A DNA stretch of 64,000 nt from Methyloprofundus sp. Lineage in GTDB: Bacteria; Pseudomonadota; Gammaproteobacteria; Methylococcales; Methylomonadaceae. The stretch spans positions 1,178,001-1,242,000 of the forward strand of contig AP023240.1 in the NCBI GenBank assembly GCA_016592635.1. The letters are read 5' to 3'. The position numbers and the translations under genes are program-made. The notes under the pieces are model-generated. The model was not told the origin of the DNA, ran no database searches, and worked only from the letters and a program-made list of their open reading frames with translations. Below are positions 56,811 to 64,000 of the stretch, one piece after another. Positions within the stretch are counted from its first letter, which is position 1. Each line of letters opens with the position of its first letter.

Positions 56811-59800
56811 CTATTTTTCTTGCTGATTATCTATAGAAAACCATTTATATAATGCAGGTATCACTAATAAAGTCAGTAAGGTTGAGGTCACAAGCCCTCC
56901 CACTACAACTGTGGCTAAAGGCTTTTGAACCTCAGAGCCTGTGCCTGATGCGAGTAACAACGGAATCAACCCTAATGCCGTGGTGATGGCTGTCATTAAA
57001 ACAGGTCTTACTCTTAAACAAGCACCTTTAATAGAAGCTTCATCAATGGACAGGCCTTCTTTTACCAGCTGGTTTAAATAAGTCATTAACACCATGCCAT
57101 TACCTAAGGCAATACCAAATAATGCGATAAAGCCCACAGAGGCGGGAACTGAAAGGTTTTGCCCACTTATCCATAAAGCAATCACCCCACCCACCAATGC
57201 CAACGGAATATTCAGTAAAATAAGCGCGGCATTTTTTAACGATCCAAAACTGCTATAAAGTAGCAAAGAAACAATAAGTAAAGTCATGGGAACAACAATA
57301 GCTAAACGCTTATTGGCTTCTTGTTGTAACCGGAACTCGCCCCCCCAAGTAGTAAAATAACCAGGGGGTAGTGCCACTTTACTATCAATAACCTGCTGTG
57401 CCTCTTCAACAAAAGACACAATATCCCTACCAATTACATTGGCTTGTATACTGATAAATCGCTGGTTATTCTCTCGGGTGATTTGTCTGGGTCCTACAAT
57501 TTCCTTAATAGTCGCAATCTGCGCTAAAGGGACTTTGATACCCTCAGGGCCGCTAATCAGTAAATTACCAATAGCCTCAAGACTATCCCTGTCTTGTTTT
57601 TGATAACGAACCAGAATATCAAAGCGTCGAATACCTTCAAATACTTGTCCTGCTGTGGTGCCTCCAATAGCACTTTTAATTACATCTTGAACATCTGCTA
57701 AATTAAGACCATAACGGGCAATTGCAAGGCGGTCAGGGGTAATCACTAATTGTGGTGTCCCTGTTACCTGATCAACCTTAATATCTGCAGCCCCCTCAAC
57801 TTGTTTGACCGCTGCGGCAATTTCATCCGCTTTGGCTTTAAGTTGCACTAAGTCATCACCAAATAATTTAATCGCCAGTTCTGCTTTAATCCCTTCCAGC
57901 AACTCATCAACACTCATTTCAATAGGCTGAGTTAAATTGGCGGTAATACCCGGAAGTTTGGTGACTACCTCACGAATTTTCTTTTCAATAAATTCCTGAT
58001 TACCAGGCTCTCGCCATTCATCTTTATCTTTAAGAATGACATACATTTCAGCTGAATTAATTGGATCAGCATGTGCGCCTACCTCGCCTCGACCAATACG
58101 ACTGGTGACTTCAACGACTTCAGGAATTTTGAGTAAACGTTTTTCTACAATCGAGGTATTCCGTTTACTTTCATTAATAGAAATTGACGGTGCCATGGTC
58201 AATTGCACAACGATAGTACCTTCCTGTAATTTTGGGGTAAATTCAGACCCCAGAAAAGGAAAGACAGCCATACCTAGTAGTAACAGTCCTCCCGATAGAA
58301 TAACAGCTACTTTTCTATTATTAACAAAGTATTCAACAGCAGGGCGATAGGGTTTTAATATCGCATTGAGAATACGTTCATCTAACCCTAGCTTCCCTTG
58401 TTCATCAACAGCTTTCCGTCGCATTAATAAGTCTGATAACACTGGAGCCAGGAAAAGCGCATAAATCAACGAGCCTAACATGGCTAATGAAACCGTATAA
58501 GCCAGCGGTCTAAAGGTTTTACCTTCCACCCCTTCTAAAGTAAATAAAGGTAAAAACACAATGATAATAATGGCAATAGCAAATAAAATAGGTTTCCCTA
58601 CTTCCCGACAGGCTCTACCGACTAAGTGAAAACGTGACTCGTCTGGGTCTGATTCCCTGAGTAATCGATCAACATTCTCTACCATGACAATCGTACCATC
58701 TACCATCATTCCAATAGCGATAGCCAATCCACCTAATGACATTAAATTAGCAGACATCCCTAGGATTCCCATGGCGATAAAAGCAAACATCACCGAAAAT
58801 GGAATAGATAAAGCAACGACGATGCTGGGACGAAAACCTCCCATAAATACCAACAGTACCAAAGCAACCAGAATAATACCTTGTATTAGCGCGCTACTCA
58901 CTGTACTAACAGCAGATTCAACAATATCTTTCTGTTGATAATAAGGCACAATACTGACACCTTCGGGTAAGGTTTTATTGATATTTGCGATTTTTTGTTC
59001 AACGCGTTCTATCACTGTTGAGGCATTCGTGCCATACAGTTTAATAGCCATTCCCGCAACTACTTCGCCTTCACCATTGCGAGTCTGAAGTCCTCGTCTA
59101 ATGGCGCCGCCAATTTTTATTTCAGCCAGTTCGGATAAATAAATAGGACGGCCATCCACAGTTTTAACGACAATATTTTCAATATCAGGGATGCCTTTTG
59201 CTAAGCCCACAGAACGAATAATGAACTGTTCACTGTTTTTTTCCAGATATTGTGCACCTACATTGAGGTTATTGGCACGTACACGTTCTATTAACTCATT
59301 TAAAGTCACCTTATAACGCAATAAAGCATCAGGTTGTACAACGACATGATATTGCTTCTCAAACCCTCCTATACCTAGAACTTCCGTAACGCCTTTAACC
59401 GTTTGTAGGTTGAATTTAACAATCCAGTCCTGCATAGAGCGCAATTCTTCCAGTGAATATTTTTGGGTATCGTCTTTAAGATAGTAAAACAGGACGAGTC
59501 CCATCCCTGTTGAAATAGGCCCCATCGTGGGCTCACCAAAACTGGATGGAATCTGGTCTCGCGCTTCCTGCAAACGTTCGCCCACCAGTTGCCGCGCAAA
59601 ATAGATACTGACATCATCTTCAAAATAGACATTAACGACCGATAGACCGAAATTTGAAACAGAACGAATTTTCTCAATGCTAGGTAATCCCGTCATAGCA
59701 GCTTCGACGGGATAGGTTACATACATTTCAATTTCTTCAGGGGCTAAGCCATCAGTAATGGTAAATATTTGTACCAGATTGGGAGAAACATCAGGAAAGG

Positions 59801-59912
59801 CATCGACGGGTAAACCCTGGTAACTTCGATAGCCTGTTGCAATCACCACAACGGCAAGTACCAGCATTAACAGCCGACTGCGTAAAGATAAATTAATTAT
59901 TTGATTGATCAT
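56811..59912 (-). CDS. czcA: heavy-metal RND efflux pump, CzcA-like
   Basis: The 1033-residue inner-membrane pump has the twelve-helix RND layout. TM1 is followed by GYRSYQGLPVDAFPDVSPNLVQI; the TM4 proton-relay block is GLAIAIGMMVDGTIVMVEN; the porter domain has IGRGEVGAHADP; and the end is the PALYKWFS tail. Close to CzcA/CusA (HME-RND). The TM4 motif lacks the DFG of classical CzcA and differs from the Ala form of CusA, so the metal (Zn/Co/Cd or Cu/Ag) cannot be assigned. It is downstream of czcB by 15 bp. Confidence 0.92.
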   Translation of the reverse strand: MINQIINLSLRSRLLMLVLAVVVIATGYRSYQGLPVDAFPDVSPNLVQIFTITDGLAPEEIEMYVTYPVEAAMTGLPSIEKIRSVSNFGLSVVNVYFEDDVSIYFARQLVGERLQEARDQIPSSFGEPTMGPISTGMGLVLFYYLKDDTQKYSLEELRSMQDWIVKFNLQTVKGVTEVLGIGGFEKQYHVVVQPDALLRYKVTLNELIERVRANNLNVGAQYLEKNSEQFIIRSVGLAKGIPDIENIVVKTVDGRPIYLSELAEIKIGGAIRRGLQTRNGEGEVVAGMAIKLYGTNASTVIERVEQKIANINKTLPEGVSIVPYYQQKDIVESAVSTVSSALIQGIILVALVLLVFMGGFRPSIVVALSIPFSVMFAFIAMGILGMSANLMSLGGLAIAIGMMVDGTIVMVENVDRLLRESDPDESRFHLVGRACREVGKPILFAIAIIIIVFLPLFTLEGVEGKTFRPLAYTVSLAMLGSLIYALFLAPVLSDLLMRRKAVDEQGKLGLDERILNAILKPYRPAVEYFVNNRKVAVILSGGLLLLGMAVFPFLGSEFTPKLQEGTIVVQLTMAPSISINESKRNTSIVEKRLLKIPEVVEVTSRIGRGEVGAHADPINSAEMYVILKDKDEWREPGNQEFIEKKIREVVTKLPGITANLTQPIEMSVDELLEGIKAELAIKLFGDDLVQLKAKADEIAAAVKQVEGAADIKVDQVTGTPQLVITPDRLAIARYGLNLADVQDVIKSAIGGTTAGQVFEGIRRFDILVRYQKQDRDSLEAIGNLLISGPEGIKVPLAQIATIKEIVGPRQITRENNQRFISIQANVIGRDIVSFVEEAQQVIDSKVALPPGYFTTWGGEFRLQQEANKRLAIVVPMTLLIVSLLLYSSFGSLKNAALILLNIPLALVGGVIALWISGQNLSVPASVGFIALFGIALGNGMVLMTYLNQLVKEGLSIDEASIKGACLRVRPVLMTAITTALGLIPLLLASGTGSEVQKPLATVVVGGLVTSTLLTLLVIPALYKWFSIDNQQEK

Positions 59913-59927
59913 TATTTTTCCTTAGCC

Positions 59928-61142
59928 TTAATGACTGTGTCCTTCACCAAATTCACCTTTCTGCAACTGTGCTTTCAAGGAAAAGGGATTTTGACTCACA
60001 TAGGTTTGACCCTGTTTTAAGCCCTGGATAATTTCAATTTGTTGAAAATCGCTACGTCCGGTTTGTACCGCTTGGGGTTCAAAGTCACCGTCCTCATGTT
60101 GTAAAAAAATAATAGTTTGCCCATCAACGGTTTGCAACGCGGATAAAGGAATCACAATTTCAGCCTGATTTTTTTCAATGGCAACTTTAGCGTTAACAAA
60201 CAACCCTGGCCGCCAATATCCATCAGGATTATTAATTACAACCCTGGCGGTTGCGCTACGGGTTTTTTCATCTAAAACAGGACTGAGCCAACTGATTTGA
60301 CTCATTGCGGTTGTTTGTTGTTCCGATAGTCCAAAGCGAGTGCTGATCGATACCTGTTGTCCTTGTTGAATAAAGGGTAAATCTTTTTGATAAACCGTTA
60401 GGTTTACCCAGACTTGAGATAAATCAGCGACTGTAAAACTACGACTATCGCTTTTTAATACCTCACCTTGGGCTGCATGTTTTTTAATAATGACACCATC
60501 GGCAGGTGCGCGTAATTCATATAAGGTTAAATCTTTATCTTCACTACGCAACACAGCAAGAATAGACTTTTCAGTCAAACCGATAGCCAATAGCCGCTGT
60601 TCGGCCGCTTTACGTTTAATAGCCATTTCAGCTTGAACTTGCTGAGCTGCTAGATAGTTACGCTTTGCTGTGATATTACCTTTGTACAAATCCCGCTCAC
60701 GATTCAGGTTGGTATTCGCTAGCTGTAGTAGACTTTCTGCAGCGACAAATTCCGCTTTGGCATTTGCCAGTTCACGACTAGAAAGTGTGGCTAAAAGATC
60801 ACCTGCCTTAACCTTATTGCCTAAATGTTTAAATACCTTCCGTACCACACCTGAAACACGTGGGACAATATGAAACAAACGTTCAGGTGCAACAATAACT
60901 TCGCCTGTTAGTGCCAGCGTTTTATTAATCGTGCCTGATTTTGCCTGAGAGAGTTCTATATGGAACTCTTGCAATTCAGCATCCGAAAAATTAAGCCCAG
61001 GCTCTTCATGCTCTTCACTGTCTTCGTGTTCCCCATGTTCATGTTCATGTCCATGTTCCTCGGCAAAAGCGAAAGGCAGTATAGATAAAAAAATGAATAG
61101 GGAAAAAACACAGGATATTAATTTTGTATTGACTGGCTTCAT
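59928..61142 (-). CDS. czcB: RND efflux periplasmic adaptor, CzcB-like
   Basis: The 404-residue membrane-fusion protein starts with a signal peptide (LFIFLSILPFAFA) and a His/Glu-rich tail (EEHGHEHEHGEHEDSEEHEE), likely a metal-binding segment. It continues with barrel and hairpin domains (LTGEVIVAPERLFHIVPRVSG, FKHLGNKVKAGDLLATL, LRAPADGVIIKKHAAQGEV, VVINNPDGYWRPGLFVNAKV) and ends GEFGEGHSH. It links CzcA to CzcC and hands metal over from the periplasm. The start overlaps the czcC stop by 4 bp. Confidence 0.92.
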   Translation of the reverse strand: MKPVNTKLISCVFSLFIFLSILPFAFAEEHGHEHEHGEHEDSEEHEEPGLNFSDAELQEFHIELSQAKSGTINKTLALTGEVIVAPERLFHIVPRVSGVVRKVFKHLGNKVKAGDLLATLSSRELANAKAEFVAAESLLQLANTNLNRERDLYKGNITAKRNYLAAQQVQAEMAIKRKAAEQRLLAIGLTEKSILAVLRSEDKDLTLYELRAPADGVIIKKHAAQGEVLKSDSRSFTVADLSQVWVNLTVYQKDLPFIQQGQQVSISTRFGLSEQQTTAMSQISWLSPVLDEKTRSATARVVINNPDGYWRPGLFVNAKVAIEKNQAEIVIPLSALQTVDGQTIIFLQHEDGDFEPQAVQTGRSDFQQIEIIQGLKQGQTYVSQNPFSLKAQLQKGEFGEGHSH

Positions 61143-62530
61143 TGGCTGTCCTCGCTCATTTGTATAGACGATGGATTGAGACTTCCACCGATTAATCGTT
61201 CAGTACTGTTTACACTCAGGTGATAATCTGACAACGCCTGTAAATATTGTGCTTTCACACGGAATAATGTACGTTGCGCATCGAGTACATCAAGAAAGTC
61301 AAATTTACCCAAGCGATAACCCCGACTGGCAGCCTTAAATGCACTTTCAGCACCTGGTATCACTTCCTGACGTAAGGTTGTCACCGTGATATAGGCGGCA
61401 TCTAATTGTTGATAAGCAGTATTGAGTGCAGTGGCTATTTGCACTTTAACATTACGGCGTACATCCACTGCTTTGCTAAGTCGTTGTTCCGCTTCCTGAA
61501 TGTTCCCTTGGTTGCGGTCAAATAGCTGTATGGGAATAGAAAAGGCAGCCATCATTGCCGTATCACCAGGGATGACTTTTTGAACAAGTCCCAATGATAG
61601 ATTAACATTAGGAATGGCTTTAGATTTCTCTCTGGCAATAACAGCTTGTCGCTGGGTCATTTCCGTGCCCCAACGCGCTAAGTCAGGATTACTCTGGACT
61701 CGTTGAAATAAAGATTCCAGTGTTGGTGGCTCATCAATACTGTCCAGATCTCCTGCTACGCGAGTAAACTGGGGATTATCGCTCCCCCAAGTCGCTGCCA
61801 ATTGTTGCCTAGCCGTCACTAATTCTCTTTGCGCACGCATCAATTCGACCCGCGATGAAGCCTCTGCCACCCGAGCTTTGGTTTCTTCCAATGGTGTGAC
61901 GTTACCTGCTTTTACCTGAGAGATGGCAGTATCCAGAACTTGAGTAGACAGCTTTAATAATTGCTGTTGCAAAGTCAGACGCTTTTGAGCCGTCAACACC
62001 CCGATAAATGTCTGGGTTGTCTGAGTCAAAATATCAATCCGCTTGCTTTCATAATCCCAGTCAGCCAGTTCCTGATTCAGTGATGCGGCTTTGGTTCGGG
62101 CGGCTCGTTTACCGCCTAGCTCAACTAATTGACTCAGCTTTATCATGACGGTATCTCCATCAAAATCTTTAAAGGCATTGTTACCAAAGTTTAATGCCTT
62201 GACGTTAAATACTGGATTAGGCATCAGACTCGCTTGTAATGTTGCCGCTTCGCGTGCCCGGATCTCCCCTGAAAAGGCAGCAAGTTCGGGATTACCCGTT
62301 AATACCAATGCCAGTGCTTGTGCTAACACCAGTTGTCCCGTTGGTTCTTTAATAGGTGTTAAAGCAGCAGGGTGCTGTGCCGTTATATTGGGTGGCTGTA
62401 AGTTAAGCGGATGCCGAGAGTCATTATCGACTGCTTCTGCATAAGCTTCTGAAAAGGATAAACAAAATCCTAGCGCCGTGAGCGAGACTATCTCGCACAC
62501 GTAAGCATTCTTTTTTACTCGTGGGTTCAT
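61139..62530 (-). CDS. czcC: TolC-family outer-membrane efflux protein, CzcC-like
   Basis: The 463-residue protein has a signal peptide (ALGFCLSFSEAYA) and two TolC-type coiled-coil repeats: LVLTGNPELAAFSGEIRAREA, VMIKLSQLVELGGKRAARTKA, and TLEETKARVAEASSRVEL-type, then FSIPIQLFDRNQGNIQEAEQRLSKA and FLDVLDAQRTLFRVKAQYLQALSDYH. It is the first gene of the czcCBA operon on the minus strand. Confidence 0.92.
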   Translation of the reverse strand: MNPRVKKNAYVCEIVSLTALGFCLSFSEAYAEAVDNDSRHPLNLQPPNITAQHPAALTPIKEPTGQLVLAQALALVLTGNPELAAFSGEIRAREAATLQASLMPNPVFNVKALNFGNNAFKDFDGDTVMIKLSQLVELGGKRAARTKAASLNQELADWDYESKRIDILTQTTQTFIGVLTAQKRLTLQQQLLKLSTQVLDTAISQVKAGNVTPLEETKARVAEASSRVELMRAQRELVTARQQLAATWGSDNPQFTRVAGDLDSIDEPPTLESLFQRVQSNPDLARWGTEMTQRQAVIAREKSKAIPNVNLSLGLVQKVIPGDTAMMAAFSIPIQLFDRNQGNIQEAEQRLSKAVDVRRNVKVQIATALNTAYQQLDAAYITVTTLRQEVIPGAESAFKAASRGYRLGKFDFLDVLDAQRTLFRVKAQYLQALSDYHLSVNSTERLIGGSLNPSSIQMSEDSQ

Positions 62531-62608
62531 TGAACCTCCTGAACTGAAAACAAAACCTCAAGTCATACTTGAGAAATGAAATAGTGAAGGCGTTAGATAA
62601 AGATCATC

Positions 62609-62694
62609 GTAGGATGTGCTGAGGCACGAAGCGCATCAATGATGTGCAAGTGTGCTTATATATTCGATACGCTTCGTACCTCAGCGCATCCTAC
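62609..62694. repeat. REP-like inverted pair
   Basis: GTAGGATGTGCTGAGGCACG with AAGCGCATC (62609-62637) faces its near-complement GATACGCTTCGTACCTCAGC with GCATCCTAC (62666-62694). Together they can form a long hairpin. The same family recurs at 55866, 56361 and 63688-63756. Confidence 0.85.
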
Positions 62695-62718
62695 TCCTTT
62701 ACCAAAACGCCAAAACGT

Positions 62719-63066
62719 TCAGGCAATAGGAGGTCGTAACTTGGGTAGGGTATTCCTGGAATGCCAGAAATCAGCAGGGAGGGGGGGGTTGATAGTCTTT
62801 TGTATAACAAGACTTTTTGCTACAAAATCACTACTTGCAAGTGATTGTCCCATATGTCCGCCATGATCATAAATGCAAACACCACAATGTGGCTCATGAT
62901 CTTGATTTGTTGTATGGTCATCAGAAACGTGCTGAGTTTGTTGCGCAGAGAAAACAGGGTGAGCTTGATCCGCACTAGCTATAGACCAGTCATGGATATC
63001 CGTCACCATCCAGGTAGACACCCAGAACGTTAAAAATGCTAAAAAATAAATACTCATTCGTTTCAT
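62719..63066 (-). CDS. CzcI-like small exported protein, His/Cys motif
   Basis: The 115-residue protein has a signal or anchor segment (YFLAFLTFWVSTWMVTDI) and a His-rich middle with HCGVCIYDHGGHMG, then ends LPKLRPPIA. Small exported proteins with a Cys/His patch and an RPP-type ending (CzcI, CopL, DUF2946) occur at the start of metal-efflux operons and modulate them. Identification is by pattern and position, not by strong similarity. It lies 190 bp upstream of czcC on the same strand, with the REP pair between them. Confidence 0.5.
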   Translation of the reverse strand: MKRMSIYFLAFLTFWVSTWMVTDIHDWSIASADQAHPVFSAQQTQHVSDDHTTNQDHEPHCGVCIYDHGGHMGQSLASSDFVAKSLVIQKTINPPLPADFWHSRNTLPKLRPPIA

Positions 63067-63154
63067 CTTTTAAATGATAACAAGAATCAGTTAAAGGTCA
63101 AAGAAATTAATTGAATGTTATTACTTAGCGTATTTTAATTCTGTGTGCAAAAAC

Positions 63155-63178
63155 ATACTTCCTGAATTCAGGAAGTAT
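63155..63178. promoter_or_regulatory. 24-bp perfect palindrome in a divergent promoter region
   Basis: The half-site ATACTTCCTGAA is followed directly by its exact complement. It lies 89 bp upstream of the minus-strand CzcI-like gene and 123 bp upstream of the plus-strand His/Met-rich gene. The CTTCC...GGAAG arms recall MerR/CueR-type operators, though the 8-bp spacer differs. A terminator role is less likely because a T tract begins only 4-5 bp beyond it. Confidence 0.5.
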
Positions 63179-63241
63179 AAATACTTTTTTTATACTCCAG
63201 GTGCAGAATCAGACAATAACTTTTTCAAACGAAAATAGTAA

Positions 63242-63270
63242 TTGACAACGATTATCAATTGACCTAATCT
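63242..63270 (+). promoter_or_regulatory. sigma70-type promoter overlapped by a Fur-like box
   Basis: TTGACA (63242-63247) and TAATCT (63265-63270) are separated by exactly 17 bp, about 31 bp before the ATG at 63301. A 7-1-7 dyad TGACAAC-G-ATTATCA (63243-63257, give or take one base) overlaps the -35 and spacer and agrees with 12 of 14 positions of the Fur consensus TGATAAT-N-ATTATCA. Repression by an iron- or zinc-loaded Fur-family protein is inferred. Confidence 0.6.
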
Positions 63271-63300
63271 AAAAATAGACATATTAAATAACTTAAGCAA

Positions 63301-63666
63301 ATGAAAAAACAGAGCCAATCCATTTTATTGATACTGATGATGTTGATTACGCCTATTGCATCGGCGTTTGAACATTGTGCAGGGATGGATATGTCTCATG
63401 ACTCTGTAAGTCAAAAGATGTCAATGGATGCAGTCAGTTCTTTAGAGCATCAAAAAATGCTTAATGGCTCGCAACATAATCAAATGAATATTGACTGCCA
63501 CAGCAGTGGTAGTTGTGCGCTTCATGTTTGTGGGGCTTATGCCGTGAGCACTTCAGTCCCTACGCTTAATCTTGTTACGATGAGCAACTATTCAATTTTT
63601 GAAGACACGTCACTCTATAGTGCCGTCTTAACTTCAGACTTAAGACCGCCAATAACTATCCTCTAA
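63301..63666 (+). CDS. small exported His/Met/Cys-rich protein (CzcI/CopL-like)
   Basis: The 121-residue protein has a signal peptide (ILLILMMLITPIASAF) and a mature part with HCAGMDMSHDS, QKMSMDAVSSLEHQKM and MNIDCHSSGSCALHVCG, suitable for soft-metal binding. It ends DLRPPITIL, similar to the ending of the 62719-63066 protein. It is preceded by a promoter with a Fur-like box and followed by a REP pair and another TolC-family gene. The function is not known; a periplasmic metal-binding or regulatory role is inferred. Confidence 0.6.
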   Translation: MKKQSQSILLILMMLITPIASAFEHCAGMDMSHDSVSQKMSMDAVSSLEHQKMLNGSQHNQMNIDCHSSGSCALHVCGAYAVSTSVPTLNLVTMSNYSIFEDTSLYSAVLTSDLRPPITIL

Positions 63667-63687
63667 CAGAGGATTTGTATACCATAC

Positions 63688-63756
63688 GTAGGATGTGCTG
63701 ACGATAGGAAGCGCATCGCTTTGAGTTGATGCGCTTCGTACCTCAGTACATCCTAC
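63688..63756. repeat. REP-like inverted pair
   Basis: GTAGGATGTGCTGACGATAG with GAAGCGCATC (63688-63717) faces GATGCGCTTCGTACCTCAGT with ACATCCTAC (63728-63756). It is the same family as 62609-62694 and sits between two metal-related genes. Confidence 0.85.
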
Positions 63757-63813
63757 CTAATACATTCCTCTTTATACACACTTTTTTTGACTTCCCTTGT
63801 GTACGAGGATTTT

Positions 63814-64000
63814 ATGATTTTACCCAACAAAACCACGCCATTTTTACTGCTACTGGTTTTATCCAGCATTGTTAACGCTGAACAAGCCCCTTTATTAACG
63901 CTGCAATCAGCCGTTGATATTGCTGTGCAAGATAACCCCAGTTTGGCACAAATTCAGGCGCGCTCCGAAGCCTTGGCAGCCATACCCTCACAAGTCGGTA
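63814..64000 (+). CDS. TolC-family outer-membrane efflux protein, 5' part only
   Basis: From ATG 63814 (after ACGAGGA) the frame stays open to the window end and encodes a signal peptide (PFLLLLVLSSIVNA) followed by LLTLQSAVDIAVQDNPSLAQIQARSEALAAIPSQVG, the first TolC-type helix. It is probably the first gene of another efflux operon (CzcC/CusC-like). Only 62 codons are visible. Confidence 0.8.
   Translation, partial: MILPNKTTPFLLLLVLSSIVNAEQAPLLTLQSAVDIAVQDNPSLAQIQARSEALAAIPSQVG

Overview
The window is an AT-rich bacterial chromosome segment. Gene content points to a gammaproteobacterium: a complete Na+-translocating NADH:quinone oxidoreductase locus (nqrABCDEF-apbE-nqrM), EpmB, the lepA-lepB-DUF4845-rnc-era-recO-pdxJ order and Uup. 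A methanotroph-like lineage (Methylococcales or relatives) is a plausible guess, but no methane gene lies in the window, so that assignment is inference.

Layout. 1-2.7 kb: the tail of an H-NS-like gene, yjbQ, an alpha/beta hydrolase, a GspF/PilC-type gene and a truncated second copy of the hydrolase 3' end. 2.7-5.4 kb: two insertion sequences with readable ends. One is IS630-type with a -1 frameshift transposase and TA duplication. The other is IS4-type, with 20-bp terminal repeats, an 8-bp duplication and an in-frame TGA in the transposase; it cut the 3' end of a small membrane-protein gene. 6.1-15.5 kb: a LysR regulator, the Nqr locus and epmB. 15.7-17.2 kb: a secreted beta/gamma-crystallin-like protein and a decayed pstS split by a 198-bp non-autonomous element. 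17.5-27.2 kb: housekeeping genes (lepA to pdxJ, PP2C phosphatase, a GDT1-family transporter, uup) ending in tRNA-Ser(GGA). 27.6-37.7 kb: a type I restriction-modification locus (hsdM, hsdS, hsdR) with a mazEF-type toxin-antitoxin pair and a 56-residue ORF between hsdS and hsdR, then a YgjP-type metallopeptidase, two unrecognised proteins and a metallophosphoesterase. 38.3-41.8 kb: envelope glycan genes (GT39, LAB_N protein, GT2, DUF2490 outer-membrane protein). 42.2-51.2 kb: a SulP anion transporter followed by six subunits of a complex I/hydrogenase-4-like membrane complex. 51.2-53.4 kb: DAHP synthase, a PhnA-like zinc ribbon, a YkgJ-type cysteine cluster protein and an RRM protein. 53.5-64 kb: a heavy-metal island on the minus strand (P-type ATPase, EGKC-repeat RiPP-precursor-like peptide, PII-like protein, CzcCBA-type RND efflux, CzcI-like proteins), ending in the start of another TolC-family gene.

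The strongest candidate for an under-described system is the SulP-linked complex at 42-51 kb. Its large subunit has lost both Cys-x-x-Cys pairs that hold the NiFe centre, while the small subunit keeps the cysteines for the proximal iron-sulfur cluster. It is therefore probably not a hydrogenase and resembles the energy-converting hydrogenase-related (Ehr) class. Its upstream region carries two tandem palindromes GGTT-N6-AACC, 24 bp apart. A second tandem pair, 23 bp apart, lies 4 kb away between the metallophosphoesterase and GT39 genes, which suggests a shared regulator. In the metal island, an orphan HvfA-like peptide, a dispersed REP-like palindrome family and a promoter overlapped by a Fur-like box deserve attention.
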